Source of the DNA: Choanephora cucurbitarum
Lineage: Eukaryota > Mucoromycota > Mucoromycetes > Mucorales > Choanephoraceae
Reading direction: 5' to 3'
Length of the DNA stretch: 64,000 nucleotides
Assembly: GCA_025331435.1 (NCBI GenBank)
Contig: JAIWNI010000024.1
Span: 186,001-250,000 of the forward strand
Both the position numbers and the translations under genes were made by a program. Below, in pieces: positions 1 to 10,100 of the stretch; the first letter of the stretch is position 1; each line of letters opens with the position of its first letter. The notes below the pieces were generated by a model. The model was not told where the DNA came from. It did not search any database and saw only the letters and a list, made by a program, of their open reading frames with translations.

Positions 1-2
1 AG

Positions 3-116
3 AGCAGTCATGATCTAAAGCGAGCTAGAGAAGAAGCTAGATTGTTTGGTAATGACAGAGGAGTTAAGAGGGTGATGGAGAGTAGAATGCGATTGTTTCG
101 AGAGAAAGAACAATAA
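3..116 (+). CDS. C-terminal end of an unidentified protein (partial)
   Basis: An open frame runs from the left edge of the window to a TAA at 114-116 and gives 37 residues rich in Arg, Lys and Glu, ending in FREKEQ. It is the 3' end of a gene that starts outside the window. The charged, helical composition is typical of a C-terminal tail, but no family can be recognised. Its stop lies 7 bp from the stop of the convergent GPC1-type gene, which supports it as a real gene end. Length and function cannot be judged. Confidence 0.55.
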   Translation, partial: SSHDLKRAREEARLFGNDRGVKRVMESRMRLFREKEQ

Positions 117-128
117 TAAATGTTTATT
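115..128. terminator. Overlapping convergent poly(A) signals
   Basis: AATAAA at 115-120 on the plus strand is followed two bases later by TTTATT at 123-128, which is AATAAA on the minus strand. Each signal overlaps or abuts the stop codon of one of the two convergent genes. The sites are seen directly; use as bidirectional 3'-end signals is inferred. Confidence 0.45.
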
Positions 129-1401
129 CAGTTTTATTAGCCTCTTGTTGCTGTCTTTCTTTAATCTTTTCTATCTCTAAAATATACCGTCTTGAGAAGA
201 CTTCAATATAGTAATTGGCACCATTCCAGACACTGACGGCAAACATGCCAATCAGGAAAGTGGTATGTAGCCAGAATGAGCGGAATAGGAAATAAGTAGG
301 CAGTGAGGTAACAATGTTATACACCAACTGTAGCAGCATAAACATCTCTAGTTTGTACTTGGGACCAAATATAAAGGCTGCCTTTTGAATAAACCCCTTT
401 CTACCATGCGAGTCATCCAGAAGCCAAGAATAGGATGTCAATCTCAATCCTGATTCGACCTTATCCTTTCTTCTGACCATAATAAAGAGATAGTAGAGCG
501 ATTGCCAGATAAAATAGGCTACTGTCGAGTACAACAGGACCTCATGTAGACTGGGCACACCCATCTGATCCAGGGCAGGGTATCGTTTGTTGCGGTCGCT
601 CGTGAGAACATCGTGGTTATGGCAATACGTGTCGTGCTGTAATTCGGGCATCCATCGAACACAATACATGACCAAGGGAGGAAAGATATGAATAAAGACA
701 GACGTGACTTTATCGAGCGAATGGAAGACAAGTGAATTTCGCCATGTGATAATAGCCCAAGCAACCGGACCATTGGTCAAGAAATAGGTAGCATAGAACA
801 AGGCCTTTGAGTCTGGATAGAGCCAGAGAAAGAGAATGGTCATGGCATTCACAAAATAACACAGGTCAAAGATAAAATAGTGCCAACGTCTCAGTCGATA
901 GATAACACCACGCAAAAGCAACAGAATGACCAACTGAATACTGTAATAGGCTGGTATCAAGTTGGGGTAACGTAAGGCAAGGGCAGGTGCCACACAGGCG
1001 TTCCCGACACCGACCACAAAGGATACTTTGTCTCGTAACTGAATTGTCTTTGCGTCTCGGTTCATGCGTTTATCAAGTTTATGGTATTGTTGTACCAGTT
1101 TCTGTTGAATGCGGGTTCGTTGATCTTCTAGTTTCTTTGTTTGGATCTTGATAGAATCGCGTGTTTTGTTGGTCCATTGAGAGGATTTGGATAAGAATTC
1201 GCGTTGTTTTTCTTCAATCTGGTTAGTGACTTGATCGAGAGCGACTGAGAGCATTTCAATCATGTCAAAATCATTCTCTGATATAAAGTCAGGCGTAGAC
1301 CAGTCCTCATCGTCAAGTGAAAGCAGATCTTCGTCGCGAGGAGCAGACGTGTTGGTGATATTCGTGCCGAGTTCTTTCTCGACTGTCTCTTGTTGTTTCA
1401 T
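124..1401 (-). CDS. GPC1: Glycerophosphocholine acyltransferase, GPC1 type
   Basis: This single-exon gene encodes 425 residues. Residues 1-115 are acidic then coiled-coil-like and soluble. The rest holds about eight hydrophobic segments typical of the GPC1 (formerly DUF2838) family. Family hallmarks seen are the RRWHYFIFDLCYFVN segment, a HDTYCHNHDV loop, and the C-terminal VWNGANYYIEVFSRRY segment. Yeast Gpc1 acylates glycerophosphocholine to lysophosphatidylcholine with acyl-CoA at the ER, recycling deacylated phosphatidylcholine; that role is family knowledge. The start at 1401 is the first ATG and precedes a typical acidic N-terminus. It shares a 478-bp upstream region with the divergent tail-anchored gene at 1880. 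Confidence 0.86.
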   Translation of the reverse strand: MKQQETVEKELGTNITNTSAPRDEDLLSLDDEDWSTPDFISENDFDMIEMLSVALDQVTNQIEEKQREFLSKSSQWTNKTRDSIKIQTKKLEDQRTRIQQKLVQQYHKLDKRMNRDAKTIQLRDKVSFVVGVGNACVAPALALRYPNLIPAYYSIQLVILLLLRGVIYRLRRWHYFIFDLCYFVNAMTILFLWLYPDSKALFYATYFLTNGPVAWAIITWRNSLVFHSLDKVTSVFIHIFPPLVMYCVRWMPELQHDTYCHNHDVLTSDRNKRYPALDQMGVPSLHEVLLYSTVAYFIWQSLYYLFIMVRRKDKVESGLRLTSYSWLLDDSHGRKGFIQKAAFIFGPKYKLEMFMLLQLVYNIVTSLPTYFLFRSFWLHTTFLIGMFAVSVWNGANYYIEVFSRRYILEIEKIKERQQQEANKTE

Positions 1402-1879
1402 TCAAAATAAAGTAAAGAAAAAGAAAAATAATGATGATGATTACTCGTCAGCCGATCGACTTATTTTATGCCCTCATATTACTATATTTGGACAATAGCC
1501 TTTTTTCTTTCTCGGGAACAACTTTCTCAGTTAGTGTCTAATGATCATGTTTATGCCTATAAATAACCTATCTGTAAGTTTCATCAGATCAAGTCAAATA
1601 GAAGAAGAGGAGAGGATATGAAGACAAGTAGAGAAAGGAGATCCATCATTTAGGTGATGTCATAGGCAAAGGTAACTAGGCTGATCACGTGGACAAGAAG
1701 ATGAAATAAATTTGACATGAATAATAATGATAAAAGCAAACAAAGATGGTTCATTTGTTTACTCAGCAACAAAGGTCATTTTAGCTCGGAGACTTTCTTT
1801 GGCAGATAAACTCCTCTTTATTTGCCTTGATCCTAGCTTCCTTCTCTTCTCTCTCTCTCTCTCTTTCCCTTACTTTGAC
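1402..1879. promoter_or_regulatory. Divergent upstream region between GPC1-type gene and tail-anchored gene
   Basis: 478 bp without a supportable coding frame separates the two start codons. A CT-rich tract (about 1838-1867) lies just upstream of the plus-strand ATG at 1880, as is common near fungal starts. No specific operator is recognised. Confidence 0.4.
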
Positions 1880-2517
1880 ATGGATTTGTCTCCATTCGTT
1901 AAAGGCATTGTATCTGGACTGGAAAAAGGCCACCCCAATGGTAATTATGTTGCCACCACAGCATGTCCTTATTTAGTCAACCTTCTGTCTGTGTAGATAT
2001 AAAACATCAACCAATGGATAGACTGAATGCAGAACAGAGAGAAAGAGAAAGACTGCTGTTTAACGAAAAGGAGAACCATGCTAGAGAGGTATCCAAAGAA
2101 CTTAAATTCATACGAACAGCTATTTCGTTAGACCTATCGAAAAAGACAGTGTTACCAAGTCCACCTACATTTGAAAACCATCTAACCAATACACCAGCAA
2201 AGCCAACAACTACCCCATTCAACGAACCTCCATCAAAGCCATCTACCCAAACACCTGTCTTGCCTCCTCGTCCATCTCCCTTGGAGCGTAATTCAGCTCT
2301 AATCAATCGACCAGTAGCGGCCAACAAGGAAAAGGAATTCAACCTTCCAACTGACAGTGATCTGGAAATCCTGGGGCGATTGGGTGCCTATCAAATGGCA
2401 CAGCCCACTCGACATGCCTCTCTTTCTTCAGCTACAGCACGACCCAACCTACTCCTTTGGGTTTATACTTTAGGTTTACTACTTGCTTTATTGTGTTTCA
2501 AAAAGAGATTTTATTAA
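1880..2517 (+). CDS. Tail-anchored protein of unknown function
   Basis: Two exons, 1880-1940 and 1997-2517, are joined across a 56-nt intron (GTAATT...TGTGTAG) and give 193 residues. The protein starts MDLSPFVKG. A charged helical segment follows (about 27-55, rich in Arg, Glu and Lys), then a Pro/Thr/Ser-rich linker (about 67-115), and one C-terminal hydrophobic helix (LLLWVYTLGLLLALLCF) followed by a basic tail (KKRFY). This is the layout of a tail-anchored ER or organelle membrane protein facing the cytosol. A shorter unspliced frame from 1963 would lose the conserved-looking N-terminus. The family is not recognised; a SNARE-like or adaptor role is possible, but no SNARE heptad layer is evident. 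Confidence 0.62.
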
Positions 2518-2577
2518 CAAATAAACATCATGTTGACTATGAGCCCATAAAGCTCCGGGGGGGAAGGGGAAAGGAAT

Positions 2578-3092
2578 TTATTGAATTGCCTTGAGTAATC
2601 TACGTCGGTTTAGTAGAGATCGTTTCTTGAGAGGCAAGACATCTCTGACAACAAAGTCGTGACTACGAATCTGGTTGTCTTCTTCATCATCATCATCGAG
2701 ACCACCATCAGCATCTTGTTCAAAGAGTCGAACAAAATAAGTTCCAGGAGGGACATCGATTTGCCAGTAGAATGTGAAATCATCTGTATCGTCAGGACGA
2801 ACAATAGTAGCGCCTGTATATGTACCGATCTCTTTGACAAATTCATCATCTTCAGCATTGTAAAGTCTGGCAATGATAGCCTCATTTTCGTCGTTGGTGA
2901 TGTCGTTTGTAGTGAAGACCATGGCATCTGCTGCCCTGAGGATTGTGTTGGGTCTAGGTGAAGAAAAGTAGTGCATACCATCTTCAGCAGAGACAACAGC
3001 TAGAGCACCGAAAAAGAGAGAAGAGAGTAAAGTGAACTATGAAATGGGTGAGGACACAACTTTCTTTACGCCTTCTTCTAGGTTACCTTCAT
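2578..3092 (-). CDS. Secreted Kre9/KNH-type (Ser-Thr-rich GPI-family) domain protein
   Basis: Exon 1 is only ATG-AAG (3087-3092). A 50-nt intron (GTAACC...TTTCATAG) joins it to exon 2 (2578-3036), giving 154 residues. The splice creates a classic signal peptide, MKFTLLSSLFFGALAVVSA, which is absent from the unspliced frame. The mature part resembles the Kre9/Knh1 N-terminal beta-sandwich: segments such as IIARLYNAED and WQIDVPPGTYFVRLFEQDADG match the usual order in that family. An acidic DDDDEED stretch and a basic C-terminus (LKKRSLLNRRRLLKAIQ) follow. There is no GPI-attachment tail, so it is probably a soluble secreted or cell-wall-associated protein. Family members act in beta-glucan or wall assembly; the precise role here is unknown. 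Confidence 0.68.
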
Positions 3093-3214
3093 TATAATTT
3101 AAAGGAAAGTAGGCGAAACGAAAGACAGAAAAGAGAAAGAATAAATGGTCTTCTCTTCCTTTTCTTGATCTCTTTTATATCCAAATTGCTTCTAGTAAGG
3201 AGCTAAAGGACAAC

Positions 3215-3349
3215 ATGAGCTTATTAAATTACTCCTCTTTAATTAAATTGGGAGATTGGAACAATAGTAAACACGCGTATCGATTCTCACTTCCTGCTCC
3301 TTTAACTGAGCCTCCTTGCTATTTTCTATGTCGTACAGAGACAGGTTAG
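3215..3349 (+). CDS. Possible small ORF (44 aa)
   Basis: An ATG at 3215 opens a 44-residue frame (MSLLNYSSLIKLGDWNN...) ending with TAG at 3347-3349. Codon use looks ordinary, and it lies between the KNH-type gene start and the convergent Nem1 3' end. No family is recognised and no convincing downstream exon was found. It may be a small gene, a lone exon or chance. Confidence 0.22.
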   Translation: MSLLNYSSLIKLGDWNNSKHAYRFSLPAPLTEPPCYFLCRTETG

Positions 3350-3424
3350 CACAATAAGGCTAGGATAACAAGAAGAAGAAGAAGGTATAAGTTTATATAC
3401 ATTAAGACACACAGATAATAATAA

Positions 3425-4339
3425 TTAATATATGGATTTCGTTTCAGGATCTCTTAAGCTCAAAATACTCCGGACATCAGCAGTGAAACGAAGGGCATCT
3501 AATAGGGGTAATAGATCCAGCAAACAATCGTCTTTTGGATTTGAAATCCAAGTAGGAAGTGGAATAGCATTCTCTAGATAAAATGACTATCAACCACTGC
3601 CCTCACCTATACTTTACTGAGCTTACCTTGACATAATTCATATGCCGCAGGGCTATTGTCTATCAAACACACTTTAGATAGATCTGGCTCTGCTACTGAA
3701 ATGTCTTTTAGATAATTGCCACCTTTCAATGTACATGACTTTTTTTTTGGGGGTTATGAAGAGTGAGATTAATCTATTGAAATCCATTTGAAATCATCTT
3801 ACTTACTTGTCGAAAATAACGTTGGCTAATCAATGTCTGGTCCCCATCTAGCCAATCGATCACAGGATCTGCATATTCTGACATGGAGGCAGTGAATATA
3901 ACAAGCTTATACCATTTACTTATCTAACAACAGCATTAGCCTGACTGTATACTATATCAATAGAGCAACAAGCCCTTACAGTAGACAAAAAGAAATCAAC
4001 ATGGGGTCGTTTATAGACTTCATACAGTATACTCTGTTGATCGTTGATCACCTCTATTGTTTTCTTCTTTATAGATGCACTGACATGAATTGATTCTGAA
4101 GTGCCCAGCCGCACTGAATGTACTAGTGTCTCATCCAAGTCTAGTACCAGTGTCTTTCCTTTGTAGTACTGTAATCCTTTCTGAAGTGAAGTGTTGCGTT
4201 TAGCAGTCTTTGGGTTATGGTTTAATAAGAAGATAGACTGAATGTATTTTAGTATAAAAGTGAAGAGTTGATAGAGCTTTTGTAATATGAGGGGTTGACT
4301 ACTGTTACTATTACTACCAGTAACGGTAGTATTAGGCAT
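3425..4339 (-). CDS. NEM1: Nem1/Dullard-type phosphatase (HAD, FCP/SCP family)
   Basis: Four exons (4339-3980, 3923-3807, 3738-3627, 3573-3425) give 245 residues, close to animal Dullard (CTDNEP1) in length and shorter than yeast Nem1. A hydrophobic segment at about 18-40 is the likely ER/nuclear-envelope anchor. The catalytic DLDETLVHS motif puts the nucleophile and acid at Asp67 and Asp69. Later family blocks include [36 protein letters not shown] and LIDNSPAAY. The family dephosphorylates lipin/Pah1 with the Spo7 subunit, controlling phosphatidic acid versus triacylglycerol synthesis. The start at MPNTTVTG is preferred; a longer in-frame extension to 4459 runs through low-complexity sequence. 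All four exons join in frame at consensus GT-AG sites. Confidence 0.88.
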
Positions 4340-5753
4340 TATATATATACACACAAGAAAAAAAAAAAGAGAGAGAGTAGAAAGAAAAAGAAAGAAAAGA
4401 TAAAGTTTGCATTGAGCCCATATTTTTTCGAGTCGCTTGTTTAAATTCAAAGAACCCATACCATTTACACCCTGATGAAGGACAGGTGTTTATTAGGTAA
4501 TACTGCACTCTTCTTAAGGAGAAGGGTAACTGCACTATTTTCTTGCTGTTCGATTCGTTACTAACAAGTACAGTTAACAAAATAAAAAAAAAAAAGAATT
4601 TGTGTATCATAAGGCTGTATTTCATTGTCTTTGAGTAAAAAGTCATTCTGAAACATTTACTGTCTTTTTTTTTTTTTAACAAAATGACGCTGAGACTCAC
4701 TTCAAACTATTGCGTATTGCCTTTTTTTCTTCACTTTACACACCATCCTTAAAGTTTCAATTTATTTTATGAGAGAGTAACTGACAACAATTTCTTTTTA
4801 GTCATCATTTAGTACACAACGGAAGAACAAAACGCCGAAAATGAGCGTCATTGATATAAAGACATGTCAATACTATTTAGTCAAATGTTGTTTCTAAGAA
4901 GTCATAGTCAAATGCAGAAAAAATTAGTGTAGGTAATACAATCTGACAACCAATTACCCCATCATTTCTACAGTCTCCAAATTGTCTAGAGAACAACATG
5001 CTTTATTCAGCTCTGATTTAACTGTTGGAAGTGATCAATACAACAGAGTCCTACTGATGAAAACTCATAGAAACGAATAGTTGAAACATCACATTTCCCA
5101 CTGCACTTCTTTGACAACCTAAACAGTATGAACCGAAACAAGCGGCGGATTTACAAACTCCGTGATTTGATCACATAACCCATTGTTGTCCTGCTGGTTT
5201 TCTCATCATCCTTTTCTTAGTATACATCATAAAAAGAATCACATTTGACTTGGGTCGAAAAAAGGCTAAAATGGACAAAGATGATCTATCTAGAGCATTT
5301 CCGCTATATACAAATTCCATAAAAGCAGACCCATATAACTATTTTACTTATCAAAAGATAACTGAAGTTCCTGAAAAGAAACAATCAAAGTGAAAAAGAT
5401 TGATAGAGTTTTAGCAAAAAAAGAAAATGCTTTGTATTTTCGATTGTTCATAGATAAAGTTTTTGTTTAATCAATCAAGCTCAACGCATAAAGTTTCTGA
5501 ACGCTGCGTTTTTGCCAGCAAACCCAAACAATGAAGAAGCTTAAGCATGAATGATATTCTAAGCGTTGTTTGGAAATACACGGATATTTTCAGAAAATTA
5601 ATCATCGACAAATTAGCCAGCGATGACGCCAATCATGTCTATGATATACAGGAACTTTTGAACGATTCTGACAAGATTAAAGTATTTGATTGTAGAAAAA
5701 GGACTCTACAGAGATCTAAATGATCTTTATCACAAAGTATAAATAAAGCGATT
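4340..5753. other. Non-coding or degenerate stretch
   Basis: AT-rich with A and T homopolymers. Two short plus-strand frames were seen: 5271-5393, 40 aa, faintly TPR-like with LYTNSIKADPYNYFTYQ, and 5547-5723, 58 aa. They may be remnants of one dead gene but are too short to support a call. No RNA gene is recognised. Confidence 0.35.
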
Positions 5754-6248
5754 TTATTTCATTTCAAAGTCGTTGTTTAATTGAGGGCTTTTTTCTATTT
5801 GCCATACCTTTTTTTTTTTTAGTAAAGCAGGATACTGATGACATTCAGGATCATAAATTAGACTTTTGATTGAGTACAAAATTGGTTTATAGGAATCATC
5901 TTTATAACAAATTTCGAGATCTAGTTCTTCAATAGCATTGAGTAGTTCGCTGGCCTTATTTTTGCTATAATCTTGATGATAGAACATGCATATTGCACGC
6001 TCTCTACTGATAGTAGTCATTGTTGATAAGGGTGCCAAGATAGCCTGAACTTTAGAAGAAAATGGACAAGATAGAGGACATAATCGCCTGAGCTTTAAAA
6101 AATATTGATCTTTGTAATAAAAACCACTCTTTGAGACTGTACTTTGATACATCATAAAAGGCATTGTATGACACCATCCAAAAAAGGAAATTGTAGTAAT
6201 GATGAAAAATACTAAAGTTTCAAACGAATAAATAGATGATAAATACAT
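5754..6248 (-). CDS. Hypothetical 164-aa ORF
   Basis: A single open frame of 164 codons. The N-terminus has a hydrophobic segment (FETLVFFIITTISFFGW) that could be a signal anchor; the rest is mixed charged sequence with no recognised motif and ends in a Lys-rich stretch and FEMK. Its ATG lies only 51 bp from the ATG of the divergent NT-C2 gene, which is tight for two active promoters. It could be a real lineage-specific gene, a relic or a chance ORF. Confidence 0.28.
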   Translation of the reverse strand: MYLSSIYSFETLVFFIITTISFFGWCHTMPFMMYQSTVSKSGFYYKDQYFLKLRRLCPLSCPFSSKVQAILAPLSTMTTISRERAICMFYHQDYSKNKASELLNAIEELDLEICYKDDSYKPILYSIKSLIYDPECHQYPALLKKKKVWQIEKSPQLNNDFEMK

Positions 6249-6299
6249 TTATTATTCTCTCTTTCTTTCTCCTCCCTCTCCTTTCTTTCTCTATTCTTC

Positions 6300-6764
6300 A
6301 TGACTCCCTTCACGCACCTTTTTGTTTCCAAGAGCCGTAAAGTCAATTTCGAACTATCGTTGATCATAAGAGATTTAGTCAATGTGCCTCTTGTGAGTGG
6401 ATATTATTATGTTAATTGGAAATTGAAAAATGCGTCTCATACAACAGGCACTACAGAGAGGTAAATACAGAATTGTACTTGAAGATACAAAACTAAATCT
6501 ATCACTAGGATACATATTCAGGACCATCAAGTGACCTGGAATCACCCTATCAACACAATGATTCAGCTTATCATCAACAAACAACAGGTGCTCAGCAGCT
6601 GTGAACTGAAACTCGAGATCTTTCAAAAAGGCGGTAAAGAAATCGGTTCACTCAGCATCAATCTATCGGAATATGCTGGATTAGGAGTAACAACAGAGCG
6701 TTATTTACTCGAGAACTGCAAATTCAATTCCACAATTAAGGTAGAACTCTATCATTTCAAATAA
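6300..6764 (+). CDS. Stand-alone NT-C2 domain protein (EEIG1/EHBP1 type)
   Basis: Exons 6300-6460 and 6509-6764 are joined by a 48-nt intron (GTAAATAC...ATCACTAG) and give 138 residues. A second AG at 6520-6521 would cause an early stop, so the upstream acceptor is chosen. Nearly the whole protein is an N-terminal-type C2 domain: a SKSRKVNFELSL strand, DLVNVPLVSGYYYVNWKL, a DHQVTWNHPINT block, CELKLEIFQKGG, LSEYAG and TERYLLENCKFNSTIKVEL. In animals and fungi these domains sit at the N-terminus of larger membrane-trafficking or cytoskeleton adaptors and bind membranes or Rab pathways. Here the protein ends with the domain, so it is either a minimal form or a truncated gene. Confidence 0.78.
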
Positions 6765-6805
6765 CAACTCATTTATTAAATATATTTATTTCTTATTAGT
6801 TATCT

Positions 6806-7192
6806 TTAAGGATGAACATTAAATCTGATTTGACGCCTCAATTCCAAACGTAAAGCACGATCTACAGTATAGAATATCAGTTCATTAATCATTCTTTTGT
6901 ATAGCCCACCATTATCTCGAAAACAGATATTTAAAGACATACCCACTGTAGTCAAAGAAAGAAAAGAACTCAGTAAAAAATCATATACACAAGCCAAATT
7001 AGTGCCACCACCTTTATCTCTTAGAAAATCTCAATCTGCCATATCATTAGTATGTTTCAATTTCAACTGATTCTTTACTTTGGACTCATCTTTTTTTTTT
7101 TTTGCTTTATAGCCAAAATACTGTAAACTACAGTCATTTACAGAAGAACCTTCACCTATTGATGTAGTAGAAAATCTTTTTGCTGTCAAAGC
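6806..7192 (-). pseudogene. Conserved-looking ORF interrupted by one in-frame TGA
   Basis: Read on the minus strand, 129 codons are continuous except for one TGA at 7031-7033 (context MAD-stop-DFLRDKGGG). The downstream part (SLTTVGMSLNICFRDNG, FYTVDRALRLELRRQIRFNVHP) has protein-like composition and ends at TAA 6806-6808. A 13-A run lies upstream of the TGA. No start ATG precedes the conserved part in frame, so this is a gene 3' end or a remnant. The family is not recognised. It is tail-to-tail with the NT-C2 gene, 41 bp apart. Confidence 0.4.
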
Positions 7193-10100
7193 TCAATAAA
7201 CTTTAATTTAAAATACAATTGGTGGACAATCCCCCAAAAAAGAAATGGATCATCTTGTAATACAATAGTTTTTTTTTCTTCTCTTATAAAGTCCTTATAT
7301 AGATTAGAATAGACTCGTATCCTCTTGAGCGCTCATCTTTGACAAATGCTATAAATACATCTGTGCGTGTGTAATCAGACAACTGGATTTAAATATGGTA
7401 TTTTTTGCCGATCTTTGGTCTAGTCGATGTAACAATGGCATGTGGTCAATTAGAATGTATTGGACATTGGCAACAAGTAATTTTTTCAACTTATTTTTTT
7501 TTAATAATTGATTAGTTTGGACTTGTGTAGGAAATCTAGATGTTTCTTAGCATAGAAAAAAAAATTAAAGCCTGTCTTTGTTGAACATAAAAATAGAGTG
7601 TATGAACACAATTTAAAATATTTCATCAATAACAACAACAGAAAACAAGTTTACTTGTTTATCTCATCAGAGAAGGTTTGTAGTTTTTCATTCTCTGACG
7701 TTGACAATATTTGCTCAAATATATCTGTTGTCCATCCAGATCTTTACTTGATTTGTATAGGTGACTAGATCTAGATTTGTTTAAGGGAGTAGGGGGAGCA
7801 CGAAGAAGAGGAGAATTTGATTTTGTTTCGAGCAACATTTTAATTCAAGCAGATAACAAGCATTTTATCTATAGATTCATTTAGCAGCTGCAACATTTCT
7901 TTTCTTTACTCTCACTACCATAGAAATGTAGTGACTGAGAAGATGGTAGCTAGCAGTACATAAGTTGACTACAAAAATAAACTTTTGTTCTTTAATTGGA
8001 TAAATCAATCCTATGCAGTGTTTTGTTTGATCGATTTGATCCATATATGCACATGGAGATGGCTAGGGTTGTTGAGATATTAAATGAAATCTCGTTTGTT
8101 TTCTTACTTTCCACCCCTTAGATAAAATAAAATGAATCTATTTTTCCACTTCAATTTCTGCTTGGAAAACCTCCTCTTTTTCAATAAAACGATTTCTTCT
8201 AGAGTACAATAAGATCTATTATGTTCTTTAGAATCTATCACAATTGCTCCTGGTAGTTTTTAGATATCATTTGTACTTGCCTCAAATCCTCCTAAATAGT
8301 GATATTCTTTGAATGTTGATTGCTTCACAGATGATTGCACTGAATACTTTTAAAAACACATGCTAAACTCATATTGGTAAGAATGGGCTACTGGATAAAA
8401 CCATGATCTTAATGATACTAAAGGCTCGCTAGAAAGTGGATGAGTATGAGGATGACTCTTTTCTACTTGGGAACATATGAGTCAATTAGGCATAGTGAGT
8501 GCACAAAAAGCTTCAAAAAAAAAAGAATCGTATGGTTTAACTTTTCTCGAAATAACTTCTTTTTTTTTAGTAACTAAAAATGATGATGACTTAGTCTGCA
8601 CTTTCTTATTTTACCTTTGATGGTCTTTTTTGTTGCTGATATACTTGCCCTTTTTTCTTTTCTGTTATTGTTTGTCTAAACTATGTGTGTATACGAGATG
8701 AAACTTACAGCAAACAGAACATAAGCATCAAAGTCTTGCATTATCACTGAGAGAAGACAGCTTTTCTTCAGATTCAAACAAAACTGTTTTTTTCTTATTT
8801 AATTTAGAATTTATCCGAGTTGCAATTAACATTCATATACACTTGATTTTTATTCTAAAAAAAAATAAGCTGTGAACTGAGATTTTCTCTTTGATCGAGA
8901 CCCCTTTGTGTAACAATGTCGGTTGTACATGGCTTTCTTCTCAGAGATTTCTAGAGCACAGTCTTGTTGACATCATGCGTTTTGTGAGCCTTCAACCTTG
9001 CTGACCTTTCTTTGCTCAAAGCAAAATACAAACTGATTTATGACTAGTGTTAATAAATCAAAGATCATTCTTGCTCTGATATCAATTTTTTTTGTTTGCA
9101 TAAGGATTACTTATACCAACGTTTTTGATTGAATCAACCAGGTTGGTGATCTTATCAAATAATTGCTTTGATGAGTTTGTGTGCTTATTATACGATTCAA
9201 GTATTCAAGCTATCCAAGTCATTGTCTTGATTGTCCTTCTTCTTCAACTATTGATATTATCATTATCTTATGCAGACAACAAATGCATTATTGATTCTTC
9301 TCTATCAAACAAGCTCAATCTCGCCTAGTGTTTCGCATCACAAGCAACTAATTCTATCCTAACCCTTTTCAAAGCAAGTCTAGATTTATCTCATACAATC
9401 GTACACACATAGAAAGAAATACTAGCCAAATCTATCATTTGCTTAACCATAAGCAGAGACATTCATATCTCGCTTTGTACTGTCTCCCATTTTTCTAAAT
9501 TTCTTTGACCTTCTTATTTGTCTTTTTTATTTTTTTCTGTATGGTTGCTTTAACAACAAGACTTTTTTTTTGCCACTGTTACTACTGATACTGTCTATCA
9601 AATTTTATCGGTATCGACAATCCAGCAGGCGTGCCTTTCAAAGCTTATTATGACAAAGGACACAATACTTTGTGATATAGTCTGGAGCAGCAAAATATGA
9701 GTTAGAGCATTTACTCCCTCACAGCCTTCACTTTCTCTCGTTCACTTTCATTGTCCTAAATAGTATGGTATGCATATACATCTATATCATTTATGGAAAT
9801 AGATTGCACATGGTAGAAAATGAAAGTAGCGACGAACAACAGTTCATGATGTCTCTTCTGTCTTTGACTCACTCGCAACCTTTTTTCTTCTTCTTATGAG
9901 GCATCGCAATCTTTGTGTTGACTACATCCTGTAAAGAACATCGCTCATTTTCCTCCAGAATAGTTGATGTGGTAGCTTTTAGCTGGTTTTCGCATCTAAA
10001 GCTACAAAAAAAAAAGGATACACAACAAGCTTTGTGTTGTTCATAAGTATATGGGCATTTTTCTTCTTTCAATGAATACACAATGATGAGTTTTCTGACA

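Noticed and set aside
5271..5723. Two short plus-strand ORFs, one faintly TPR-like
   Set aside because: 40 and 58 residues with stops between them and no second TPR unit; too short to support a gene or a named pseudogene.
9125..9328. 67-aa hydrophobic ORF in the gene desert
   Set aside because: Composition follows the local T-rich sequence; no motif, splice partner or start context.
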